From NCBI GenBank assembly GCA_900637705.1, contig LR134390.1, positions 2,046,001 to 2,110,000 of the forward strand: a DNA stretch of 64,000 nucleotides, given 5' to 3'. Positions 56,521 through 64,000 of this stretch are shown here, one piece after another (the stretch's first letter is position 1; each line of letters starts with the position of its first letter). The position numbers and the translations under genes were made by a program. A model generated the notes under the pieces. That model saw only the letters and a list, made by a program, of their open reading frames with translations. It ran no database searches and was not told the DNA's origin. The stretch is from Fusobacterium varium (lineage in GTDB: Bacteria > Fusobacteriota > Fusobacteriia > Fusobacteriales > Fusobacteriaceae).

Positions 56521-56927
56521 CTAGCTATATTTATTCCTATGGAGAAATATTACCATGCTTTCTAGTTGCATACAAGAAAGGCTTCCTTGCTTTTTGTCAA
56601 TCCTCAATTGCCGTAGTCTTTCTTTTCTACATTTACCTTAAAAATTTTCATTTTTAATTTTTTATAATAAATCAAAATAATTTTATATACTTTTTTTATT
56701 ACTATAAATATATTTTTATGAAATTAACCTTTATATTTAAATAATAATTGTAAAAACATAGAGTATCAATTCAATTTATATGAACAATTTTTATTTATTA
56801 AATATAATATTTTATAAAGAATTAATATTTTATAACGAACATTATTTATTTAAATTTGAGTGCTATATTTATCTTTTATTTTAATATAAAATTAGATAAA
56901 GTTAATAGTTTAAAAGGAGATTTTTTT
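56521..56927. other. 407-nt AT-rich intergenic region
   Basis: A minus-strand extended -10 (TGGTAATAT at 56555-56547) with TTGTAT 17 nt before it may drive the acidic-protein gene. AAGAAAGGCT (about 56573) and AGTCTTTCTT (about 56621) form an inverted repeat of unknown role. Upstream of the aspartokinase gene I see no lysine riboswitch core and no T-box, only AT-rich sequence. Confidence 0.4.
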
Positions 56928-58133
56928 ATGAGAGTAGTATTAAAGTATGGTGGTTCAAGTGTAGCGACAATAGAAAAAATAAAAGCAATTTCTGGGTATA
57001 TTAGCAAGTTGAAGAAGGAAAAGTATGATGAAATTGTTGTTGTTGCTTCAGCAATGGGAAAGACAACAGATACTTTGATAAAGATGGCAAATGAAATTTC
57101 TTCTAGTCCTAATCAGAGGGAACTTGATTCACTTCTTTCAACTGGAGAACAGCAGACAGTCACACTTCTTTCAATAGCATTAAATGCCAAGGGAGAAAAG
57201 GCAGTATCTCTTACTGGGACACAAGCTAATGTAAAAACAATGGGAATACATACAAAGAGCAAGATAAAAAGCATAGAGGTAGAGAGAATAGAAAGTTATC
57301 TAAAAGAGGGGAAGATAGTTATAGTAACGGGATTTCAAGGAGTTAATGAAAATGGAGATATAACAACATTGGGAAGAGGAGGCTCAGATACAAGTGCAGT
57401 GGCATTAGCTGCTGCTTTAAAATGTGAATGTAGAATATATACTGATGTAGAGGGAATATATAGTGTAGATCCAAGAATATATAAAAATGCAAAATTACTG
57501 GATAAGATTTCATATGAGGAGATGATGGAAATGGCACATCTTGGTGCAGGAGTTATGGAAACAAGAGCAGTAGAATTAGGGAAGAAATTTAATATACCAA
57601 TTTTTGTAGGAAGAAGTTTAAGTGAAGCAGGAGGTACATATATCATGGAGAGAGATAGTGCTTTAGAAGAAAAATTAGTAACTGGTTTGAGTGTAGCAAA
57701 TGAAATAATTGTAACTACAATTTCAAATATAGAATATTCATCAAAGAAAATAGCAGATATATTTTCAACAATAAACAGTTGTGGATTAAATATAAATATG
57801 ATTACACAAAATATAAACAGAAATAGAAAAACAGATATATCATTCAGCTGTACTCTTGGGGAGAAATATCTGCTAGATCAAGTAGTGAAGCAAATAAAAA
57901 GTAAATATCCAGAAATAGAAATAGAATATGAAGATAATCTAGGTATGATATCAGTTGTAGGAATTGGAATGATAAATAATTCTGAAATTGCAGGAAGATT
58001 TTTTTCAGCATTAAGTAATGCTGGAGTGGAATTTTATCAAGTAACTACTTCTGAAATAAGTATATCATGCAGTGTAGATAGAAATTTAATAAATAGAGCA
58101 GTAGAGTCAGCTGCTATAGAATTTGAACTTTAA
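56928..58133 (+). CDS. lysC: Aspartate kinase (monofunctional)
   Basis: 401 residues from ATG 56928, where AAAGGAGA gives a clear SD; the frame is open further upstream but without SD. Motifs: VVLKYGGSSVA (ATP site), STGEQQTVTLLSIAL, TLGRGGSDTSAVALAAAL and DPRIY, then two ACT domains (SSKKIADIFSTINSCGLNIN and VVGIGMINNSEIAGRFFSAL). It makes aspartyl phosphate for lysine, threonine and methionine; ACT domains mediate feedback inhibition. It stands alone. Confidence 0.94.
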   Translation: MRVVLKYGGSSVATIEKIKAISGYISKLKKEKYDEIVVVASAMGKTTDTLIKMANEISSSPNQRELDSLLSTGEQQTVTLLSIALNAKGEKAVSLTGTQANVKTMGIHTKSKIKSIEVERIESYLKEGKIVIVTGFQGVNENGDITTLGRGGSDTSAVALAAALKCECRIYTDVEGIYSVDPRIYKNAKLLDKISYEEMMEMAHLGAGVMETRAVELGKKFNIPIFVGRSLSEAGGTYIMERDSALEEKLVTGLSVANEIIVTTISNIEYSSKKIADIFSTINSCGLNINMITQNINRNRKTDISFSCTLGEKYLLDQVVKQIKSKYPEIEIEYEDNLGMISVVGIGMINNSEIAGRFFSALSNAGVEFYQVTTSEISISCSVDRNLINRAVESAAIEFEL

Positions 58134-58186
58134 GAGGAAATAAATAGATTTCTGTTAGAAATAATGGAATAATAGCCAAAAGAATA

Positions 58187-58216
58187 TGAAAAGGACATTC
58201 TCGAAGGAGAGTGCCC
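58187..58216 (-). terminator. Terminator after the HU-like gene pair
   Basis: Minus-strand GGGCACTCTC-CTTC-GAGAATGTCC followed by TTTTC. It also lies past lysC and could serve both strands weakly. Confidence 0.7.
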
Positions 58217-58361
58217 TTGACATAGAAAAAAATATGATTTATACTATTTTCATTACAAAATACTAATATTTTAAAAAATTAAAATTTTTTATCATAGAAA
58301 GTTATGATTTACAGAAATTGTTTCACACTCTCATTATTTCACACTCTCCTCTCCTCAAAAA

Positions 58362-58643
58362 TTATATACTCTTCTGTTTTATTAGATTTTTAGATGCTCT
58401 AAACCTTACTACCTTCTTTGGATAGAGTTTCATTATCTCCCTAGTTGATGGATTACTTACTAATCTTGGCTTTCTTTCCAGTATTTCAAATACTCCTATA
58501 TTGATAAATGATACTGAATTATACTTACATAAGGCTTCCTGTAGAGTTTGGGTAAATACATTTATTTCTTCTAGTGCTGCCTTTTGTGATACCTTCCCCT
58601 GACTTACTGTACTGTATAGCTTTGCCAATTCTTTCTTATTCAT
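58362..58643 (-). CDS. HU/IHF-family DNA-binding protein (second of pair)
   Basis: 93 residues from ATG 58643, 9 nt after GGAGC. It begins MNKKELAKLYSTVSQGKVSQ and has the beta-arm region FINIGVFEILERKPRLVSNPS and VVRFRASKNL ending, all of HU type. The ATG overlaps the stop region of the upstream gene, so translation is coupled. HU proteins bend DNA; divergence from standard HU is visible in the arm. Confidence 0.85.
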   Translation of the reverse strand: MNKKELAKLYSTVSQGKVSQKAALEEINVFTQTLQEALCKYNSVSFINIGVFEILERKPRLVSNPSTREIMKLYPKKVVRFRASKNLIKQKSI

Positions 58644-58929
58644 TAGCATCAGCTCCATTGACAAGATTCTTTAACCCTGTTCCTGTTCTGAATCGTACCT
58701 TTTCTCCTGCTCTTGTAAGTCCTGCTTTTTCCATTCTCGGTGTTATTATTTTTCTGGGAGCTACCTCTTTTTTCTCAAATGCTCCCCAATCCTTTAATAA
58801 CACTTTTCCATCTTCATCTAAAGCCTTCAACACAACAGTCCAGAACAGGTCTATCTTTTCTTTTGCTTCCTTAATGTTCCTCAAACAATTTCTATCTCTA
58901 TAGAACCTTATAAATTCCCCTTCTGTCAT
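58636..58929 (-). CDS. HU/IHF-like DNA-binding protein (first of pair)
   Basis: 97 residues from ATG 58929, just after GGGGGAAGCA. It starts MTEGEFIRFYRDRNCLRNIK, then DLFWTVVLKALDEDGKVLLK and WGAFEKKEVAPRKIITP, a divergent HU arm. It sits 20 nt beyond the stop of the autotransporter relic and overlaps the second HU-like gene by 8 nt. A hetero-dimer of the two products is plausible. Confidence 0.8.
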   Translation of the reverse strand: MTEGEFIRFYRDRNCLRNIKEAKEKIDLFWTVVLKALDEDGKVLLKDWGAFEKKEVAPRKIITPRMEKAGLTRAGEKVRFRTGTGLKNLVNGADANE

Positions 58930-58949
58930 TGCTTCCCCCATTGTTGTTA

Positions 58950-59416
58950 TTAGAACTTGTATCCTATTCCTGCTCCTACTATCCATTCACCTTTTGCTCT
59001 GTTTTTACCTGTTCCATTATGTGAATCTCTTTCTACTGAGTAGCTTCCTTTTACATCAAATAGGATTCCACTTTCAAGTTCAAGTGTGTACTTGGCATTT
59101 AATCCTATTCTGTTTTCATTTTTGTGAGCTACTAGAATATCAAAATCACTTGCATCTTTTCCTTTGTATTATTTATATATGTTTCTGTGCTTTCAAGCCA
59201 GTTATTTTCAGCATATGGATTAGCTGTCAGAGCAGGTTCACTATTATCAGTACTAAATTTGATTACACCATTATCATTTTTTATCCACAAATAATTATCA
59301 TCTGCTCCCATTACTGCTGTACATGACAATAGAAATACTACTACTGCTCCTATTGTTATATTTCTTCCTCTTCTTTTGTTGCTGCTTTTTACTGCCTTCA
59401 TAATTTTTTCAATCAT
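58950..59416 (-). pseudogene. Autotransporter relic (signal region joined to last barrel strands)
   Basis: The start, with SD GGGAGGAAA, encodes the fusobacterial autotransporter N-terminus MIEKIMKAVKSSNKRRGRN and a signal (VFLLSCTAVMGAD). About 90 codons later, in another frame, come the last strands of an autotransporter barrel: GKDASDFDILVAHKNENRIG, later KGEWIVGAGIGYKF with the terminal Phe. The passenger and most of the barrel are missing and the junction is out of frame. A large internal deletion of a surface protein gene is the simplest reading. Confidence 0.8.
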
Positions 59417-59784
59417 AAAAATTTCCTCCCTAAGTTTGTTTTATATATTTTTTATTTAATTTTTTCTCAATTTTCAGCCCCAAAATCCTAATTGAAATTG
59501 AGAGTTTAATTGTAGAAATTAAGCTGGTAACTGAGAAAAGTTCCCTTTTATGTATAAACAAGAACTTTTTGCACTCCTTTAGATTCAAAGCTTATTTTCC
59601 TCATTTAGCGCTTTATAAGGCAATCTTCTATTGCTGATAAAATATTTTAAAAATTTTGGTGTTATTATTTTCATAAGTTTTTATCCATCTTTTATTTTTG
59701 GGTAAAAAAAGACTGCAGCTTCTGCTACAGCCTATTTTCTTTAAGCTTTTGGTGTATTATTTTTACATAAAACTGGTATGCTGC
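59417..59784. other. Intergenic stretch of 368 nt
   Basis: No convincing gene. It contains only the terminator at 59704-59732 and AT-rich sequence, including CTCAATTTTCAG / CTGAGAAAAG-like short inverted matches around 59465-59540. Confidence 0.5.
59704..59732 (-). terminator. Terminator downstream of the BTAD regulator region
   Basis: Minus-strand GGCTGTAGC-AGAA-GCTGCAGTC stem (with G-U pairs) followed by TTTTTTT. Confidence 0.82.
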
Positions 59785-60003
59785 CTATTGTTTCCAAAGA
59801 AGTTGTGTAAGACTTGATTTCCTTCTTTGCGCTTTCCTACCAGTCTTTATATGATTCATATGCTGAGTTTGTTGGAAAACCTTTCCTGATTCCACCAACT
59901 CTGCTATATGTTCAAGAACTGCTGTTATATCATCTATATTTTTTAATATAGCCTTTTCCCTCTTGATTACATTTTCCACCTTCTCCATTTCTTTTTGAAC
60001 CAC
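59785..60003 (-). CDS. Doubtful small ORF, helical charged protein
   Basis: 72 codons from a GTG 4 nt after the BTAD gene stop, or 67 from ATG 59988. The first half is helical (EKVENVIKREKAILKNIDDI) and the second is basic (KTGRKAQRRKSS). No SD precedes either start and no family is recognised. A terminator follows it, which slightly favours transcription through this region. Confidence 0.35.
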   Translation of the reverse strand: MVQKEMEKVENVIKREKAILKNIDDITAVLEHIAELVESGKVFQQTQHMNHIKTGRKAQRRKSSLTQLLWKQ

Positions 60004-60006
60004 TAT

Positions 60007-61232
60007 TTAATTTTTATGTATAACTGTATATTTTTCTATATATGATAATTCTTCACAATTTAATGTACTTATAAGGTAGATATTTCCTTCAATTTTATTG
60101 GAAAATACTAAATATTTAAAAAAATCAAAGGAAATTTTATCAATAAAATGAAAATTTTTTATCACAAGAAAGAATCCATTCTTTTCTGAAAAAATATTTA
60201 AAAGCTTTATAAAAGAATTAAATAATCTTATTTTATAAATTTCACTGTCAGGATAGTAAAAGTCATCTTGAATTCCTGCTTCAGAATTAATATAAGATAT
60301 CTCTTTCAAAAGACTTTTATCTTTTATCTCCATATTTTTTATAAGAATATCTGATAATTCATACAGAAAACTATATTCTATCCTGCTGGGAAAACATTCT
60401 ATATTAAGAATAGTTTTTTCATCATCTTCTTTCAAAAATATATTTATCTTACAATTCTTTATATTTTTAGGCATAGAAGATTCTTTGATTATTTCTTTCC
60501 ATTCCAATAAAAATTCTGTAGGAGATGTATTTAGTTCTTCTCTAAAAATATTTATGCATTTATTATAATACAGCAGAGCATTTTTTTATCATTAAGAGCA
60601 AGAAATCCTTTAATTATCTGAATATAATTTTCTTCATTATAGGGATTTAAATTTATCAATTCTTTTAATATTTTTATAGAATCATTATACATATTATTTA
60701 ATTGATAATGCTCCAGCAAAACTTTTATCATAGAAATATAAATTTTCTGAAATTCTTCTCTTTTATTATATACCCAATCATTAAATTCAAAACATTCTTT
60801 TATATATATTCCCTCAAGAAAAAGTTCTCTATATTTTTCTTTTTCTAATATTATATCTTCTATTTTATATCCCCCAGAATTCAAATCTTTCTCGATTTTC
60901 AATAAGTTATCTGTGTCTAATTCAATATCTATTTTGGAATTTATATAGAGTTCTTTTCCTTCAGAATCAATTAATTTTTCCAATGATTGATCTTTTATAA
61001 TCTTATTGATAGACCATAAATTATATCGCAAATTATATTTTGCAGACTTATCTTCACTGTTTCCCCATAAAAAATATACTATTTTATTTCTTTTATGTTT
61101 TATTTCTCTATAAAAAGATAAATATGCCAAAAGAGCTATTGACTTTCCACTTAAAAGAGGAGTTATATTTGTATCATTAAAAAATATCTGAATATTTCCC
61201 AATAGTTTTAATTTCAATTTATCCAATGTCAT
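60007..61232 (-). CDS. BTAD-domain transcriptional regulator with vestigial ATPase part, frame-interrupted
   Basis: The upstream frame (61232-60552) has an OmpR-like DNA-binding domain (LKLLGNIQIFFNDTNITPLL, YLSFYREIKHKRNKIVYFLW) and a TPR-like bacterial transcriptional activation domain (MIKVLLEHYQLNNMYNDSIK). Adding one A to the A7 run at 60581-60587 continues as NALLYYNKCINIFREELNTS, typical BTAD. The rest resembles the part around Walker B of MalT/AfsR-type ATPases (FFLVIKNFHFIDKISFDFFK) but has no P-loop and ends early. It lies upstream-antisense of nothing and 49 nt after the amidohydrolase gene on the same strand. Target unknown, perhaps the amidohydrolase and peptidase genes. Confidence 0.72.
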
Positions 61233-61281
61233 ACACCTCAGAAATTATCATATATTATATTTCCATCTTTTATAGTCATCT

Positions 61282-62784
61282 CTACTTTTGCATTTTTATA
61301 TCTTTTTTATCTATCTGAAAAATATTTCTATCTATTACAACCATATCAGCAATTTTACCATTTTTAATGCTCCCCTTCTCATTTTCTTCAAAAGAAGCAT
61401 ATGCAGCATTGACAGTAAACATATTTACAGCTTCCAAGACAGAAATACTGCTCTTATATTTTGGGTGATTGACAGCACTATATATTCCTAATATAGGATT
61501 TATTTCACATACATCACTATCTGATCCTCCTATTATTATAATTCCTTCATCTATTATTTTTTTAAATCTATTTGAATTATCTGAATAACTTTTTATAAGT
61601 CTTTTTTCATAAAGTCCATTCTTTTGTCCGAATACAGTTTCAAAGATAGGCTGCATAGATAATATTATATTCAATTTCTTTGCTTTTTTTATCTGTGCAT
61701 CACTTGCCAGTTCAAAGTGCTCTATTCGATTTCTAAAAGAATTTCTATTTTTTTTCTTTTGCGCAAATTCAATCGCATTTAATGCCTGCTCAATAGCTCT
61801 GTCCCCTATGGCGTGAAAGGCTATCTGGATATCATTTTTTACTGCTTCCTCAGCAAAAGAATTTAATTCATGCTGGTTATAGTACAGCTTTCCAAAATTA
61901 TCTTTTTCCCTTTTATAAGGTTTGGAAATAGCAGCAGTTTTAGATGCAAAAGATCCATCTATAAAAATATCTCCCCCTAATCTTTTTAAATCATGAGTAT
62001 AAGCTTTAGTTATATCAATAGTTTGAAAAAAAAGAAGAATATCCTGTTTAAATTTATTTTTATTTTTCAAAATAAATTCAGCATCTCTATTACTGAAACT
62101 ATAACCACCTTCCATAGCATGAATAGTAGTTACTCCATTACAACTGGCAGTATAAAGAGCTTTTTCCACTGCCTTTTCTCTCATCTTATCATTTATTTTC
62201 TGTGATATTCGATTTTTCACAAAAGCTCCAGCTTTTCCACTCAATATTCCCAATGGAAGATTTCTCTCATCTCTTGGCATTCCCTCTATATCATAAGGAA
62301 GATTCAGCTCTAATAAAGCCATTGAATTTATAACACTAGTATGATATTCAATGCTATTGAGCCATACAGGATTATTAGGAGCAATCTTATCCAATTCTTT
62401 TCTAGTAGGATATCTATTCTCCTTTATATTACTTATATTATACCTTACCCCCTGTACTAATTCTCCCTCTTTAAGAGTATCTGCTTTCTTTTTTATCAAT
62501 TCCAGTACTTCTGTTATGGTAGAGGCTTCACTTAAATCTACTCCAAAAAGTATATTTATTCCTGTTTGCACCAAGTGAACATGGCAATCATAAAAACCTG
62601 GAAGAACTATTCTTCCTTTTAAATCAATAGGTTTTTTTGTAAATTTCAATAGAGATTTATATTCATCATTACAGCCAGTTTTATAGATTTTTCCATCTTT
62701 TACAGCTACCCAGTTGTATACTTCATTTTCCATTGAGTAAATAGTTCCATTATACAAAAGTAGAGAGATATCTTTTTTCTCCAT
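61282..62784 (-). CDS. YtcJ-like amidohydrolase
   Basis: 500 residues, metal-dependent amidohydrolase of the YtcJ/LAF3 type. Motifs: GRIVLPGFYDCHVHLVQTGI, HAMEGGYSF, IAFHAIGDRAIEQALNAIE, NRIEHFELA and GGSDSDVCEINPILGIYSAV. Predicted to hydrolyse an amide or imide bond; substrate unknown. No signal peptide, so cytoplasmic. The neighbouring M20 peptidase suggests use of small amidated or N-acyl compounds. Confidence 0.88.
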   Translation of the reverse strand: MEKKDISLLLYNGTIYSMENEVYNWVAVKDGKIYKTGCNDEYKSLLKFTKKPIDLKGRIVLPGFYDCHVHLVQTGINILFGVDLSEASTITEVLELIKKKADTLKEGELVQGVRYNISNIKENRYPTRKELDKIAPNNPVWLNSIEYHTSVINSMALLELNLPYDIEGMPRDERNLPLGILSGKAGAFVKNRISQKINDKMREKAVEKALYTASCNGVTTIHAMEGGYSFSNRDAEFILKNKNKFKQDILLFFQTIDITKAYTHDLKRLGGDIFIDGSFASKTAAISKPYKREKDNFGKLYYNQHELNSFAEEAVKNDIQIAFHAIGDRAIEQALNAIEFAQKKKNRNSFRNRIEHFELASDAQIKKAKKLNIILSMQPIFETVFGQKNGLYEKRLIKSYSDNSNRFKKIIDEGIIIIGGSDSDVCEINPILGIYSAVNHPKYKSSISVLEAVNMFTVNAAYASFEENEKGSIKNGKIADMVVIDRNIFQIDKKDIKMQK

Positions 62785-62910
62785 ATACTAACCACCTTTT
62801 CTTTTTCTCTATTATATCATGTTCATTAATATTTTCATGAAAAAGCTATTAAAAACCATTCATTTATATTCTTAATTGGAGCTAGTACTAAGCAGTCAAA
62901 TATTTATCCA

Positions 62911-64000
62911 TTATATAGCTAAATATTCAACAAGAAAATCATAGAGAACTTCTATTGTTTCATAAAAACTTTTTATATCTACTGATTCATCACTTCCATG
63001 AAAATTATCTCCTGAGGCTCCATATATAATAACAGGAATATTCAATTTAGATGCTATAGAATTAAAATCTCCAATGCTTGAAAAATATTTTATTTCAGCT
63101 TCCTTGGAAGTTATTTTTTTTACAGAATTTTTTAAAATTTCTACTTCTAACAAGTTTTCATCTACAACATATGGCATAAATCCATCTGCATTTTCTAGTG
63201 GAGCTTCACGAAATATTATTTCATATTTACCTTTTAGTGCACATCTTTTAGCAGCCTCATCTACTTCTTTTTCTATAGTATTTTTATTCTCTCCGCGTAC
63301 TATATGTCTAAATATTTTTATCTCTGCATTATCAGGAACTGAACAAGCAGCTCCTCCACCTTCTATTTCAATTACACAATGGCTTGAATGTCCAAGCTTT
63401 TCATCATACACTGGAATAGTTTTACTAAGTTCAACAATAAGTTTCCCTGCTTCCTCTACAGCATTTATTCCTTTTTCAGGAGTGGCAGCATGACTTGATT
63501 TTCCATATATTTTAATACTGTATCCATATCCACCCCTTGCTCCTAAACATATCACAGGTTCTTTTGTACAAAGGAAACCACTGCTTGGTTCTGTCACTAT
63601 TGCTATATCACTTTCACTTACCAATCCATCATTTAAAAGAAAATTTGTTCCTAATCCATATGGTCCTTCTTCATCAGAAACAAAAGAATATATTATTTTC
63701 CCCTTAAATTTTTTAACACTCCTTTTAAACTCTCTAAGTGCTATCATAGCAGCAACACACCCTGATTTCATATCAAGACTACCTAATCCATAAAGTTTTC
63801 CATCTTTTTCTTCTGGAATATACGGATTTTTACTCCACCCAGTGCATTCTTCTACTGTATCAAGATGTCCATTTATAAGTAGCACAGGACCATCTTCTGT
63901 TCCATTTATCTCTCCTATTATATTTATTCCACTAAAGTTAGTTACCTTATCATCTCTGTAATAATGATATGAAGCATTCATATCATTGCTTTTAAACCAG
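62911..64000 (-). CDS. M20-family metallopeptidase/deacylase (5' partial)
   Basis: At least 363 codons; the frame is open to the right edge (WFKSNDMNASYHYY), so the true start lies outside. Zinc-site motifs: LLINGHLDTVEE, GLGSLDMKSG, SDEEGPYGLGTN and VTEPSS, plus a dimerisation domain (GRGGYGYSIKIYGKSSHAAT-like with the conserved SHAATPEKGINAV). Related to ArgE/DapE/ACY1 enzymes. Substrate unknown. It lies 126 nt before the YtcJ-like gene on the same strand. Confidence 0.9.
   Translation of the reverse strand, partial: WFKSNDMNASYHYYRDDKVTNFSGINIIGEINGTEDGPVLLINGHLDTVEECTGWSKNPYIPEEKDGKLYGLGSLDMKSGCVAAMIALREFKRSVKKFKGKIIYSFVSDEEGPYGLGTNFLLNDGLVSESDIAIVTEPSSGFLCTKEPVICLGARGGYGYSIKIYGKSSHAATPEKGINAVEEAGKLIVELSKTIPVYDEKLGHSSHCVIEIEGGGAACSVPDNAEIKIFRHIVRGENKNTIEKEVDEAAKRCALKGKYEIIFREAPLENADGFMPYVVDENLLEVEILKNSVKKITSKEAEIKYFSSIGDFNSIASKLNIPVIIYGASGDNFHGSDESVDIKSFYETIEVLYDFLVEYLAI

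Noticed and set aside
56521-56927. Lysine riboswitch or T-box before the aspartokinase gene
   Set aside because: The leader is long enough, but I see neither the lysine aptamer core nor the AGGGTGG-type T-box motif, and no terminator before the start codon.
1-64000. CRISPR array, rRNA, tRNA, insertion sequence or prophage
   Set aside because: No regularly spaced repeats, no transposase or integrase frame, and no recognisable tRNA or rRNA sequence were seen. HU-like and Rep-like genes alone do not make a prophage.

Overview
This 64 kb AT-rich window looks like chromosomal DNA of a Fusobacterium, probably of the F. varium/F. ulcerans type (my inference). Supporting signs are a coenzyme-B12 diol dehydratase operon, an FplA-like patatin autotransporter, the fusobacterial autotransporter N-terminal signature (MIEKIMKAVKSSNKRRGRN), an outer-membrane lifestyle with Gram-positive-like AT-rich codon use, and strong Shine-Dalgarno (SD) sequences before most genes. 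I saw no rRNA, tRNA, CRISPR array or transposase.

Layout. 1-6.2 kb (minus): propanediol (pdu) microcompartment operon with pduQ-like dehydrogenase, pduB, pduCDE and the reactivase pduG, which runs off the left edge. 6.4-9.8 kb (plus): its likely regulators, a hybrid histidine kinase, an OmpR-type response regulator and a free-standing PocR sensory protein. Paired TGTCA repeats at an identical 11-nt distance from a -10 box precede both pduQ and pduB and are the probable regulator boxes. 9.9-13.2 kb (minus): mgtA with a promoter, M-box riboswitch, terminator and a 29-codon leader ORF inside an inverted repeat. 13.2-22.9 kb: nagA, recA, a PRD regulator, small secreted or membrane proteins, a YczE-like protein, galE, an L,D-transpeptidase-like protein and an ankyrin lipoprotein. 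22.9-27.4 kb (minus): typA, truB and a DUF4015-type glycosidase. 27.6-33.4 kb (plus): bioF-bioG-bioC, an FMN-binding-like secreted protein, a leader ORF plus terminator ahead of an amino-acid binding protein, and argG. 33.6-40.6 kb (minus): rlmD-like, ftsL, rsmH, yggT, pgsA, rimO and pnp. 40.9-49.2 kb: hicAB, a replication-initiator-like relic, fplA, a TSUP exporter, manA and an antibiotic-resistance-type ABC-F gene with leader peptide and attenuator. 49.4-53.5 kb (plus): fructose-family PTS operon with its BglG-type activator. 53.5-64 kb: candidate type I toxin element, M23 peptidase, cupin/AraC pair, aspartokinase, two HU-like genes beside an autotransporter relic, a BTAD regulator, an amidohydrolase and an M20 peptidase cut by the right edge.

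A pattern cuts across the window. At nine places a reading frame breaks at a short A- or T-run and would be restored by adding exactly one base: pduB, PRD regulator, L,D-transpeptidase, DUF4015 glycosidase, rimO, PTS EIIC, toxin candidate, the gene at 55.8-56.5 kb and the BTAD regulator. Under-called homopolymers in the assembly are the simplest explanation. Slippage that restores the frame is the interesting alternative, best argued for pduB, where two PduB forms are normal in the family.
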